NCBI GenBank assembly: GCA_052144935.1
Contig: JBKQPR010000339.1
Coordinates: 1-64,000, forward strand
Reading direction: 5' to 3'
Length of the DNA: 64,000 nt
Source: JOPF133 sp052144935
GTDB lineage: Bacteria > Acidobacteriota > Terriglobia > Bryobacterales > Bryobacteraceae
Positions within the stretch are counted from its first letter, which is position 1. Each line of letters starts with the position of its first letter. This document shows, piece after piece, positions 41,031 through 49,357 of this stretch. A program made the position numbers and the translations under genes. The notes beneath the pieces are model-generated. The model saw nothing but the letters and a program-made list of their open reading frames with translations. It did not search any database and was not told the origin of the DNA.

Positions 41031-41375
41031 ATGACGATAACCTGCGTGATCCGCTATCAGATCGACTCCTTCCAGCGGGACGGATTCAAGAAGTACGCCG
41101 AGAATTGGGGCCGCATCATTCCCCGATCGGGCGGCCATCTTGTGGGGCACTTTCTTCCCTATGAAGGCACCAACGATGTGGCCTGGGCTTTGATTGCCTT
41201 CGATAGCCTGGCCTCCTATGAGGCCTACAGGACGCGCTTGAAATCGGATTCGGAAGCGCGTGATAATTTCGCCATGGCACAAACCAAACGCCTGATCCTC
41301 CGCGAAGAGAGAAACTTCATGGAAGTGGTCGATGGAACGTTCGGCCTTCCCTCGACGCTCGCGGGGCCTCGGTGA
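41031..41375 (+). CDS. NIPSNAP family protein
   Basis: Protein of 114 aa, dimeric ferredoxin-like fold: ITCVIRYQIDSFQRDGFKKY, AENWGRIIPRSGGHLVGHFL and FDSLASYEAYRTRL are characteristic. Function is unknown; such genes often sit with a divergent ArsR regulator and an isocitrate lyase/PEP mutase homologue, as here. Its start abuts the truncated regulator. It is followed 7 bp later by the PEP-mutase family gene. Confidence 0.85.
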   Translation: MTITCVIRYQIDSFQRDGFKKYAENWGRIIPRSGGHLVGHFLPYEGTNDVAWALIAFDSLASYEAYRTRLKSDSEARDNFAMAQTKRLILREERNFMEVVDGTFGLPSTLAGPR

Positions 41376-41382
41376 GCGGCCC

Positions 41383-42195
41383 ATGTTGACGCAGGCGGCG
41401 AAGGGGCAGGCCTTTCGCGCGCTCCATGAGCGTGACCGCGCCTTCCTGATTCCCAATCCCTGGGACGCCGGTACGGCGCGCCTCCTGGCCCACCTGGGCT
41501 TTGAGGCACTGGCCACCACCAGCGCGGGCTATGCCTTCTCCGCCGGCCGGCGGGACCACGCGATTGACCGTGACGAGATGATGGCGCACGTGACCATGAT
41601 CACGTCGGCCACGGACCTGCCGGTCAGCGCCGATCTTGAGAACGGCTATGGAGACGCGCCGGAAATCGTCGCGGAAACCATCCGGTTGGCGGCCGCCGCG
41701 GGACTTGCCGGCGGATCCATCGAAGACTCCTCAGGCCAGCGCATCTACGAGCGCGAGCATGCGGTTGAGCGAATCCGCGCCGCAGCCGAGGCGGCGCGCG
41801 ATCTTCCCTTTGCCTTCACTCTGACGGCGCGTGCCGAGAACTATTTGACCGGCCGGCCCGACCTCAGAGACACGATCGAGCGCTTGCAAGCCTACCAGGA
41901 GGCGGGTGCCGATGTTCTGTATGCCCCGGGCCTCACCAGCATGGACGATATTGCCGCCGTGGTCCGATCCGTAGATCGCCCGGTCAACGTCCTTGTGGGA
42001 CTGCCTGGCGTTCCACTGAGCCTGGCCGATCTCTCCGCGATGGGAGTGAAGCGCCTCAGCGTCGGCAGCGGCCTCGCGCGCGCGGCCCTGGGCGCCTTTC
42101 TGCGCGCCGCCCGGGAGATGCGGGAGCACGGGACTTTCACCTTCGGAGAGGAGGCCGTGAGCTATCGGGATCTCAACGCCAGGTTCCAGGGATGA
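41383..42195 (+). CDS. Isocitrate lyase/PEP mutase family protein
   Basis: Protein of 270 aa, TIM barrel: FLIPNPWDAGTARLLAHLGF, ATTSAGYAFS, the metal-binding VSADLENGYGD, GGSIEDSSGQ, TARAENYLTGRPDLRDTIER and YAPGLTSMDDIAAVVR. It belongs to the oxaloacetate-hydrolase/2-methylisocitrate-lyase-like branch that breaks or makes C-C or P-C bonds. Substrate unknown. ATG at 41383 matches the family N-terminus; the longer frame would overlap the NIPSNAP gene. Confidence 0.85.
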   Translation: MLTQAAKGQAFRALHERDRAFLIPNPWDAGTARLLAHLGFEALATTSAGYAFSAGRRDHAIDRDEMMAHVTMITSATDLPVSADLENGYGDAPEIVAETIRLAAAAGLAGGSIEDSSGQRIYEREHAVERIRAAAEAARDLPFAFTLTARAENYLTGRPDLRDTIERLQAYQEAGADVLYAPGLTSMDDIAAVVRSVDRPVNVLVGLPGVPLSLADLSAMGVKRLSVGSGLARAALGAFLRAAREMREHGTFTFGEEAVSYRDLNARFQG

Positions 42196-42214
42196 GGCGA
42201 TCCGGCCGTGTTCC

Positions 42215-42492
42215 TTATGGCCAATCCTGTGCGCCATGGAGAATACGCGAGATTTCAACAGCCTCGTCCGTGACCTGATAGACCGCAATGTAGGGCAGGG
42301 CGGAAAGATCAACTCCCGCCCTCCGGTCATACGGCTGCTGGCTCGCCCAACACGGGGAAAATCCTTCAATCGGGCGCAGCCGTCATAAATGGTTCGGGCG
42401 ACTCGTCTTGCAGCTTCCGGGTTGACGCGCTCAATCCGCTCGCAAATGCGCTTCAGATCCTCCGCCGCGGGCAACCACCAACGGATTTGCAT
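42215..42492 (-). pseudogene. ParE/RelE-family toxin with a one-base frameshift
   Basis: The frame from ATG at 42492 reads WWLPAAEDLKRICERIERVN, ARRVARTIYDGCARLKDFPR and GGRELI. Near 42310 one base seems missing, and another frame continues LSALPYIAVYQVTDEAVEIS, then RILHGAQDWP and TAA (42217-42215). Joined, this is a normal ParE-like toxin of about 95 aa. It overlaps the antitoxin stop. Confidence 0.7.
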
Positions 42493-42710
42493 CAGGGCTG
42501 TAGGAACCGCTGAAGGCGCTGGCCGGCTTGCTCATGGGTGAGGTATTCTCCCCGCTCGAAGGCCTCCTCGCCGCACGTCACGGCGTCGACGAAGCGTGCT
42601 TCTTCCTCGAAATAGCGCGTAAGCGCGTCCTGCACCAAGTCGTCAGGATTGCGGCCCTGCCGCGCGGCAATATGGTTCACGAGGGATCGCCTCGCCACCT
42701 GCCCCAGCAT
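42492..42710 (-). CDS. ParE-partner antitoxin
   Basis: Protein of 72 aa with NHIAARQGRNPDDLVQDALT and RYFEEEARFVDAV, ending GEYLTHEQAGQRLQRFL. It is an antitoxin of the ParD/CopG-like helical type, with the C-terminal helix that blocks the toxin. The first about 10 residues do not look like the family N-terminus, so the 5' end may be altered. Its stop overlaps the toxin start (TGATG). Confidence 0.65.
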   Translation of the reverse strand: MLGQVARRSLVNHIAARQGRNPDDLVQDALTRYFEEEARFVDAVTCGEEAFERGEYLTHEQAGQRLQRFLQP

Positions 42711-42737
42711 TGGTCACACTGGCCCCCCTTCCCAACC

Positions 42738-43364
42738 CTACCTGAGCTGCTCCAGCTCCCCTTCCAGCATAGCCACGTGCTCTTCTTCTTCGGCGGCCAA
42801 CTCCTGGCACAGGTCGCGCTCCAGGCCCTCGGGCAGCTCGCGCGAGAGCTTCTGGAAATGGTCGCGCGTGCGGCGCTCCATTTCCAGCGCGGCCTGGTAC
42901 AGGCCGGCAATCCCCGACTCCTGGTCCAACTGGATGCCGCGGAAGAGCCAGTTGGCCAACAGGTGCTCCTCGTTGGCGGATAACTCCACCACTTCGCGCT
43001 CGAGGTGCGCGTGGTACTTCTCCTCCAGCTCGTGCAGGTGGTCCAGCTCGGCTTCGTAGAGCCGTTCCAGCACCGCGCGCTGCTCGGTCGTGCGGGCTCT
43101 TTCCCGGGCCAGCTTATAAAAGTGGAAGGAGTCGAGCTCGAACTGCACGGCGTCGCGGATGGCCCGGAAGCGCATCGAATCGCCCAGCTCGCGGCCCGGA
43201 ATCACCTCCAGCTCGCCGCCGCATAGGAAGCATTTGCCATACGGCACCGCGAACCCGCGCGTCAGCTTGAAACATTTCCGGCAGCGCCAGGCATAGTGGA
43301 TCTGCGCACAGCAGATTTCGTCCTCTTCCAAAACCCGGTGGCACTTGGGACAAGAGGATGGCAT
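42738..43364 (-). CDS. Rubrerythrin-like ferritin-fold protein with N-terminal zinc ribbons
   Basis: Protein of 208 aa. Cys pairs at the N-terminus (CPKCH, CCAQ, CRKC, CFLCGG) form zinc-ribbon or rubredoxin-like sites. From about residue 60 a four-helix ferritin-like domain carries di-iron candidates: FRAIRDAVQFELDSFHFYKL, YEAELDHLHELEEKYHAHLE and LCQELAAEEEEHVAML. It probably reduces peroxide. Its stop region is 2 bp from the fused flavoprotein gene on the same strand, which could supply electrons. Confidence 0.8.
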   Translation of the reverse strand: MPSSCPKCHRVLEEDEICCAQIHYAWRCRKCFKLTRGFAVPYGKCFLCGGELEVIPGRELGDSMRFRAIRDAVQFELDSFHFYKLARERARTTEQRAVLERLYEAELDHLHELEEKYHAHLEREVVELSANEEHLLANWLFRGIQLDQESGIAGLYQAALEMERRTRDHFQKLSRELPEGLERDLCQELAAEEEEHVAMLEGELEQLR

Positions 43365-43365
43365 A

Positions 43366-45765
43366 TCACACGCTCCTTTCGGCGGTCTCCCGCGAGCGAT
43401 CGGGCGCCAGCGCGCCCATATATTCCAGCATTCCGCCCGCGGCTTTGCGGCCGGCGCCCATGGCCAGGATCACCGTGGCGGCGCCCGTCACGATGTCGCC
43501 CCCGGCGAACACCCCCGGAATCGAGGTCATCCCGGTCTGCTCGTCGGTTTGGATATAGCCCCATTGGTTGACCTTCAACCCCGGGGTGGTCTGGGCGATG
43601 ATGGGGTTGGCGGTAGTGCCCAGCGCGTAGATCACCGTATCCACGTCCAGCAGGGATTCGGAGCCTGCCACGGGCACCGGCCGGCGGCGGCCCGAAGCGT
43701 CCGGCTCGCCCAGCTCCATCTTTTGCACTCGCATGCCGGTGACCCATCCGGCGGAATCGCCTACGATCTCCACGGGGTTGGTCAGCCACAGGAATTCGAT
43801 GCCCTCTTCGATGGCGTGCTCCAGCTCCTCGATGCGGGCGGGCGATTCGCGGCGCGACCGGCGGTACACCACGGTCACCTTTTCGGCGCCCATGCGCTTG
43901 GATACCCGGCAGGAATCCATGGCGGTGTTGCCGGCGCCCACCACGGCCACGCGCTTGCCCATGCCCACCGGGGTATCGTAGATCGGCTGGCGGTGCCCGC
44001 GCATGAGGTTGACGCGGGTCAGGAATTCGTTGGCCGAGAAGACCCCGTTGAAGGCCTCCCCCGGAATGCCCGCGAACTTGGGCGACCCCGCGCCCGTGCC
44101 CACGAACGCCGCGTGGTAGCCCTTCTCGGTCAACAACTGTGGGATGGTGAACAACTTGCCGATGATGGTATCGAGGCGTATCTGGACCCCCATGCGCTTC
44201 AGGCCGTCGATCTCCGCGTCGATGATCATATCCGGCAGGCGGAACTCGGGGATGCCGTATTTCAGCACGCCGCCGGCGACATGGAGCGCCTCGAAGATGG
44301 TGACCGCCACGCCGTGGCGGGCCAGTTCGCCCGCGCAGGCCAGGCCGGAGGGTCCCGAACCGATGATGGCTGCGCGTTTGGCGCCATTATGAGCGCCCTC
44401 TGGGCCCGCGGGCGCATCGAAAGCCGGCGGCGTATCCCAGCCGCGGCCCAGGGCGCAATCCGCCACGAACCGCTCCAGGCGTCCTATGGCCACCGGTTGG
44501 AACTTGGCGCCTACCACGCAGGTGGCCTCGCATTGCGATTCCTGCGGGCAAACCCGGCCGCACACCGCCGGCAGCGCATTGGTGGTTTTCAGAATCTGGT
44601 AGGAGCGCCGGATATCCTTGTGCGCCAGCGCCGAGATGAAGCCCGGAATATCGATCCCCACCGGGCAGCCCGGCACGCACCGCGGCTTCTTGCAGCGCAG
44701 GCAGCGCTCGGCTTCGTGCAGGGCCCCTTCCAGGTCGAGCCCCAGCGTCACTTCGTTGAAATTGTGGATGCGCTCCGCGGCTGGCTGGTGGGGCATGGGT
44801 GAGCGCTCGGGCGGGATGGTCTTGATGTTTTTGGGCACGCGCGCGCCGGGCAGTTCGGCGATGGGCGCCGGCAGCTCGCAGGTGGAGACCGGCCGGCCAT
44901 CCGATTCGGCCGCGCCCTTCAGGCTGGCCAGCATGGCCGATTCGCCGCGAAACCGCTCCAGCGCGGCCTTCTCCTCGCGCGCGAAGCGCTTCCCGCGCAA
45001 CGCCAGCTCGTCGAAATTCACCAGGTGACCGTCGAAATCGGCGCCGTCCACGCAGGCGAACTTCATCTTCCCGCCCACCGTGACGCGGCAGGAGCCGCAC
45101 ATGCCGGTGCCATCCACCATGATGGAATTCAGGCTCACGATGGTGGGGATCCCGAACGGCCTGGTGACCTCGCAGCACGCCTTCATCATCGGGATAGGCC
45201 CTATGGCCACCACTTCGCGCACCCCCGGATTGCGGCTCAGCACGTCGGCCAGCGCATGCGTCACGAAGCCTTGCCGGCCGTAACTTCCATCGTCCGTAGT
45301 GACGACTAACTCATCCGAAAACTCACGGAACCGGTCCTCCCAAAAGATCAGGTCCTTGTTGCGAAATCCAACCACTGAGACCGTGCGGTTGCCCTGCAGC
45401 TTGTACTCGCGCAACTGCGGAAACACCGGCGCGACGCCCAAACCGCCGCCCACCAGGACCACGGTTCCATCCAATTGGCGGATATGGCTGGGCAGGCCGA
45501 GCGGCCCTATGAAATCCAGTATGGTGTCGCCTTCGGCCAACCCGAGCATCTCAAAGGTAGTCTTTCCAACGGCTTGGATGACGACGGTGACGGTGCCGCG
45601 CTGGTGGTCGAAGTCGGCGACAGTGAGCGGAATCCGTTCCCCATGCTCGTCGATGCGAGCCATGACGAAATGTCCGGGACGCGCCGCTCGCGCCACATCC
45701 GGCGCTTCCACGTCCCAGAGGAAGGTGGTGGGACCGAACTGCTGCCTGCGACTGATGCGAAACAC
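43366..45765 (-). CDS. Fused NfnA/NfnB-type NAD(P)H:ferredoxin oxidoreductase (GltA-like)
   Basis: Protein of 799 aa. Residues 1-280 are a FNR/DHODB-type reductase with FAD and NAD motifs (VVLVGGGLGVAPVFPQL) and a [2Fe-2S] site (DGTGMCGSCRVTVGGK, then FACVDG). Residues about 330-799 are a GltA/GltD-like flavoprotein with Cys clusters (CLRCKKPRCVPGCPVGIDIP, CGRVCPQESQCEATC), two Rossmann motifs (IGSGPSGLACAGEL, AVVGAGNTAMDSCR) and the final GGDIVTGAATVILAMG. NfnA and NfnB are usually separate subunits of an electron-bifurcating enzyme; fused forms occur in some bacteria. Its translation is probably coupled to the rubrerythrin-like gene after it. Confidence 0.85.
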   Translation of the reverse strand: MFRISRRQQFGPTTFLWDVEAPDVARAARPGHFVMARIDEHGERIPLTVADFDHQRGTVTVVIQAVGKTTFEMLGLAEGDTILDFIGPLGLPSHIRQLDGTVVLVGGGLGVAPVFPQLREYKLQGNRTVSVVGFRNKDLIFWEDRFREFSDELVVTTDDGSYGRQGFVTHALADVLSRNPGVREVVAIGPIPMMKACCEVTRPFGIPTIVSLNSIMVDGTGMCGSCRVTVGGKMKFACVDGADFDGHLVNFDELALRGKRFAREEKAALERFRGESAMLASLKGAAESDGRPVSTCELPAPIAELPGARVPKNIKTIPPERSPMPHQPAAERIHNFNEVTLGLDLEGALHEAERCLRCKKPRCVPGCPVGIDIPGFISALAHKDIRRSYQILKTTNALPAVCGRVCPQESQCEATCVVGAKFQPVAIGRLERFVADCALGRGWDTPPAFDAPAGPEGAHNGAKRAAIIGSGPSGLACAGELARHGVAVTIFEALHVAGGVLKYGIPEFRLPDMIIDAEIDGLKRMGVQIRLDTIIGKLFTIPQLLTEKGYHAAFVGTGAGSPKFAGIPGEAFNGVFSANEFLTRVNLMRGHRQPIYDTPVGMGKRVAVVGAGNTAMDSCRVSKRMGAEKVTVVYRRSRRESPARIEELEHAIEEGIEFLWLTNPVEIVGDSAGWVTGMRVQKMELGEPDASGRRRPVPVAGSESLLDVDTVIYALGTTANPIIAQTTPGLKVNQWGYIQTDEQTGMTSIPGVFAGGDIVTGAATVILAMGAGRKAAGGMLEYMGALAPDRSRETAERSV

Positions 45766-45879
45766 TACACCCCCTGGAAGCCATATGGTAGCAGAATTCA
45801 GGACAATTAGGTCTGCTTATAGCAAAATTCTGCCGATTTTTACCACAATGGTGTTGGGTGGGGCAGGCGATTCGCCTAC

Positions 45880-46022
45880 CAAGTCTCCCCCTGGCAGGCG
45901 GGGTGCCCTCCAGGGCCCGCCTGCCCTACCTCGCGCTTTCAGAGCCGCGACCGGAGGGAGCGGGCGCCGCTGGCCCGCGCCGGCCGGGTCAAGCGTCTTG
46001 ATCAAATCGAAGCGGCCTCACT
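45880..46022. repeat. Interspersed GC-rich repeat, copy A
   Basis: The element begins with GGCAGGCGGGGTGCCCTCCA-type sequence and ends GGGTCAAGCGTCTTGATCAA...GGCCTCACTCGAA. The final part matches copy B at 48905-48950. It overlaps the last codons of the kinase gene, whose stop TGA is part of the repeat. The rest of the 45766-46017 spacer holds no gene. Confidence 0.65.
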
Positions 46023-48753
46023 CGAATCCCTCCAGCATCCACAGGCTGCCGCTGGTTCGCACCGCCGGATACAGGATGCTCTTGCCATCGGGCGACAGGC
46101 TCAGCCGGATGCCGGGAGTGAGATAACTGGACGGCAGGAAGTCCTTAGCGAGATCGCCGATATTCTTCATCTCCTTTGTTTCGATATCGAGTGAAAACAG
46201 ACGCACCCGATCCTGCTCGCTCCGGATTCCATAGAGCAAACGGGAATCCTTGGAAAACGTCATTTCGATCGCATCCTCGATACCAAGAGCGCGAACCGTT
46301 TTGCCGTCCGGCGAAATCAACGTCCAGCCCCCGCCGCCTGCATGGTCGAGGAATTTGATCCATCGTCCATCGGGCGACCACTGGGGAACCCTGCTAGCGA
46401 CATTGGCCCGCAGCAGGGCGGGTACCGCCTGCCCGCTGGTCCTGACGATCATGATGCTGCGCTCGCCACTACGGCGCCGGAGATAGGTAAAACTGTTTCC
46501 ATCCGGCGACCAGGAGCCGCCATACTCGGTGACATCGGATTCATTGGTCAGGCGTACGGGTGGCCCTCCGGAGACGGAGGAGACCCAGTTGAAGTTGTGC
46601 CCGGTCGCGTCGACACGTGTGTACACCAACCGCTCGGCGCCTGGCGACAGCGCGGGGGTCATGAACCAGTTCGTGGTCCCAGCCGGAAACGACGCGGGTG
46701 TCACAAGCGGCCGGTCCCATCCCTCGCCGCGCATCCAGATTTCCGGCGGGCCATTGCGAGCGGTCACGTAGGCAAACTTTTCCTGGCGCATCGCCCACGC
46801 GGGCATGCCGGCCGCCAACTCCGAAGCGAACACCCGGTCGGCCGCTCCGTTTTCCAACGAAACCGATACGAACGCAAAGTCGGCTCCGGACTTTCCAAAG
46901 AGAAGCTTCCTTCCATCCGGTGAGACCGATGAGAACCACTCCGAGGACGTGCCGCTGGTAATCTGTCGCCGCGTCCCGGAGTCTACGTCCGCGATCCATA
47001 GATGGACGTGTTCGTCGTCGTGCTTTTCCTGGAGCGAGAGGACGATGTGGCGGCTGTCGGGGAGCCATGAGAATTGGGGAGTGCCGCCATAGCCGGGCAG
47101 CCATCGCAGAACCTGCCGGGGAGCCGTACGCCCCGCCGGCCAGGGCAAACTCCATGCCTGCCGTTCCTGGGCTAAGTCCATAAAGAGCAGAATCCTCCGC
47201 CCGTCCGGCGAAAACTTGAGATTCGGATTATTGAAGACGACCTTCGCCTCAAAAAACGCCGGTGCATATACCTGGAGGGGAGAGCCGACCGGCGAAGCCG
47301 TTTTGACCACGAGCTTGCCATCGTCTCTCCTGGCGATCACCGCGAGAGCCTTGCCATCGGGCGAGATAGTCGCGTAGGAGGCTCCAAAGCTGTAGAAGGC
47401 ATCCAAAGGCATGACGAGTTCCGGTTCCCCGCCGAATACCGGCACGGAAAAAAGTGCCTGTGGCGGCTTCTTGGCCTGCGGGTTGTCCCCCACCGTAATG
47501 ACGCGTTTGCTATCCGGAGACCAGCCCACGACGCCCGCTGCCGTGCTGCCATGGGTGAGCTGAACGGGGGTTGGAGAATTCAGATAGCGCAGGAAGACCT
47601 GGCGCACTCCAGCGACCTCCGCGCTGTAGGCGAATGCCTGGCCGTCTGGCGACCAGACCGAGACCGCCCCGAGCGGGATGGCCCAAGACACTTCCATGGG
47701 AGTGAACCGGTAATGACCGGCGCCAGCGGCGCTGTGACGGCGTTCCCACCAGGCGCCACCCGCCGCGGCCAGCAAGATCGCTGCGGCGATCGCGGCTCGC
47801 AACCACCACTGGCGCAGCATCGAACCGGTGGCAGGAGCGCCCGCTGGGCCCGGCGCGCTCGGAACCGCTTCCGCCGCCGTGAGCACATCCGAAAGATGTT
47901 CCTGCTGCCCGCCCAGATCGCGGTAGAGATCGCGCGACGAATCGTAGCGCGCGGTCACGTCCTTCTCCAGGCACCGGCCGATGGTCCAGCGGAGCGGCGC
48001 GGGAATCTTCGCGTCGATAGGCTTGGGCTCCTCGGTCAGGATCGCCGACATGGTCTGGACGTGGGTCTCGCTCGCGAACGGCCGCTTGCCCGTGGCCATT
48101 TCGTAAAGCACCACGCCAAACGAGAACTGATCGGAACGGTGATCCACCGCCAGCCCGCGCACCTGCTCCGGACTCATATAGACCACCGTGCCGAGAACCG
48201 TTCCGGGCTGCGTATCAAGCTGCGTCGCGGTGGAGTCGCTCTGCGCCACCGGCGCGTCCGCTTTCGCAGCCTGCCGCGCCAGTCCGAAATCGAGGATCTT
48301 GACGCGCCCCTCGGTAGTCACCATGATGTTTTCGGGCTTCAGGTCGCGGTGCGTGATGCTCGCCGCGTGCGCCGCCGCCATGCCATCGGCAAGCTGCACC
48401 GCGATGCGGTAGAATTCGCGCACCGGGATCTGCCCGCGCTCGATGCGGCTGCGCAGGGATTCGCCTTCCACCAGCTCGCTGACGATATAGAACCGGCCGT
48501 CTTCGGCGCCGAAATCATAAAGCGCCACGATGTTGGGATGGTTCAGCGCCGCTGCCGCCCGCGCCTCGCGCTCGAAGCGCGCCCGCCGGTCGGCCATCCC
48601 GAACGCCTCGTCGTTCAGGACCTTGACAGCGACATCGCGGCCCAGGCGCGTATCGCGGGCGCGGTACACCTCGCCCATACCGCCCGCGCCCAGCAGCGCA
48701 ACGATCTCGTAGGGACCGAGTTTGTCGCCCGCCGTGAGAGGCATGTTGCCCAC
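46018..48753 (-). CDS. Serine/threonine protein kinase with TolB/WD40-like beta-propeller
   Basis: Protein of 911 aa. The kinase domain (about 10-275) has LLGAGGMGEVYRARDTRLGR, VAVKVL, HRDLKPENIMV, DFGLAR and GTVVYMSPEQVRG. A single membrane span is near residues 318-336. The rest is repeated PDG-type propeller blades (for example SPDGQAFAYS, SPDGRRILLF, SPDGKSILYP). The kinase is cytoplasmic and the propeller extracytoplasmic, a sensor type abundant in Acidobacteriota. The target is unknown. ATG at 48744 is an alternative start. Confidence 0.9.
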   Translation of the reverse strand: MGNMPLTAGDKLGPYEIVALLGAGGMGEVYRARDTRLGRDVAVKVLNDEAFGMADRRARFEREARAAAALNHPNIVALYDFGAEDGRFYIVSELVEGESLRSRIERGQIPVREFYRIAVQLADGMAAAHAASITHRDLKPENIMVTTEGRVKILDFGLARQAAKADAPVAQSDSTATQLDTQPGTVLGTVVYMSPEQVRGLAVDHRSDQFSFGVVLYEMATGKRPFASETHVQTMSAILTEEPKPIDAKIPAPLRWTIGRCLEKDVTARYDSSRDLYRDLGGQQEHLSDVLTAAEAVPSAPGPAGAPATGSMLRQWWLRAAIAAAILLAAAGGAWWERRHSAAGAGHYRFTPMEVSWAIPLGAVSVWSPDGQAFAYSAEVAGVRQVFLRYLNSPTPVQLTHGSTAAGVVGWSPDSKRVITVGDNPQAKKPPQALFSVPVFGGEPELVMPLDAFYSFGASYATISPDGKALAVIARRDDGKLVVKTASPVGSPLQVYAPAFFEAKVVFNNPNLKFSPDGRRILLFMDLAQERQAWSLPWPAGRTAPRQVLRWLPGYGGTPQFSWLPDSRHIVLSLQEKHDDEHVHLWIADVDSGTRRQITSGTSSEWFSSVSPDGRKLLFGKSGADFAFVSVSLENGAADRVFASELAAGMPAWAMRQEKFAYVTARNGPPEIWMRGEGWDRPLVTPASFPAGTTNWFMTPALSPGAERLVYTRVDATGHNFNWVSSVSGGPPVRLTNESDVTEYGGSWSPDGNSFTYLRRRSGERSIMIVRTSGQAVPALLRANVASRVPQWSPDGRWIKFLDHAGGGGWTLISPDGKTVRALGIEDAIEMTFSKDSRLLYGIRSEQDRVRLFSLDIETKEMKNIGDLAKDFLPSSYLTPGIRLSLSPDGKSILYPAVRTSGSLWMLEGFE

Positions 48754-48835
48754 GATTCTACCCCAGGCTCATGGTTCCGCGCGGCTTTTCACAGCCGGTA
48801 CAGCTCTCCCGCCGGATGATGTTGTGTTGTTGTGG

Positions 48836-48950
48836 GGGATGCCCTCAGGGCCCGGTGCCCTCTGGGCCTGGTTCTGAAAGCGCGTCGGATCCGTCCGTCA
48901 GCGCGTGACGGGTCGAGCGTCTTGATTCCAAAGAGGCCTCACTCGAAGAC
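48836..48950. repeat. Interspersed GC-rich repeat, copy B
   Basis: It starts with GGGATGCCCTCAGGGCCCGG-type sequence and ends GGGTCGAGCGTCTTGATTCC...GGCCTCACTCGAA, near-identical to the end of copy A. It lies between the kinase start and a VOC domain, and supplies what is now the 5' end of the VOC reading frame. Confidence 0.65.
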
Positions 48951-49332
48951 CGACCTGGAGCGCTCGTGCCGGTTCTATCGCGAGATCCTGGGCCTCGAAG
49001 AGATCGCGCGGCCCCCCTTTCTCTTTCCGGGCGCCTGGTTCAGCGTGGGAGGCGAGCAGCAGTTGCACCCGATCGTGCACGCGGGCGCGACCTTCCGGGG
49101 CGAGAAGGGGATCGACACGCGCGACAACCATTGCGCCGTGCGGGTGGAGGATTATCTTGCCGCGGTCGAGTTTCTGCGCGGCAAGGGTTATCGCGAGGAC
49201 GCCGCCGATCCGGATCCGCTGAAAATGAGGACCCAGCCACATGCCACAGCGGGATTCCCGCAGATCTACATCTGCGATCCGGATTGGCACGTCATCGAGA
49301 TCAACGCGGCGCAATTACCCCCCGGGGCCTGA
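48951..49332 (+). pseudogene. VOC/glyoxalase-family domain with repeat-derived 5' end
   Basis: From about 48951 the translation is a normal VOC half: TDLERSCRFYREILGLEEIA, HAGATFRGEKG, DTRDNHCAVRVEDYLAAVEF and IYICDPDWHVIEINAAQL, including the His and Glu ligand positions. The family's first strand (usually with another metal-binding His) is missing, replaced by residues translated from repeat copy B (SSVLIPKRPHS). The open frame begins at 48832, but the first 40 residues are not family sequence. It is probably a truncated gene, although a product could still be made. Confidence 0.6.
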
Positions 49333-49357
49333 ACGCCGGCATACCGATGACGGCGGG

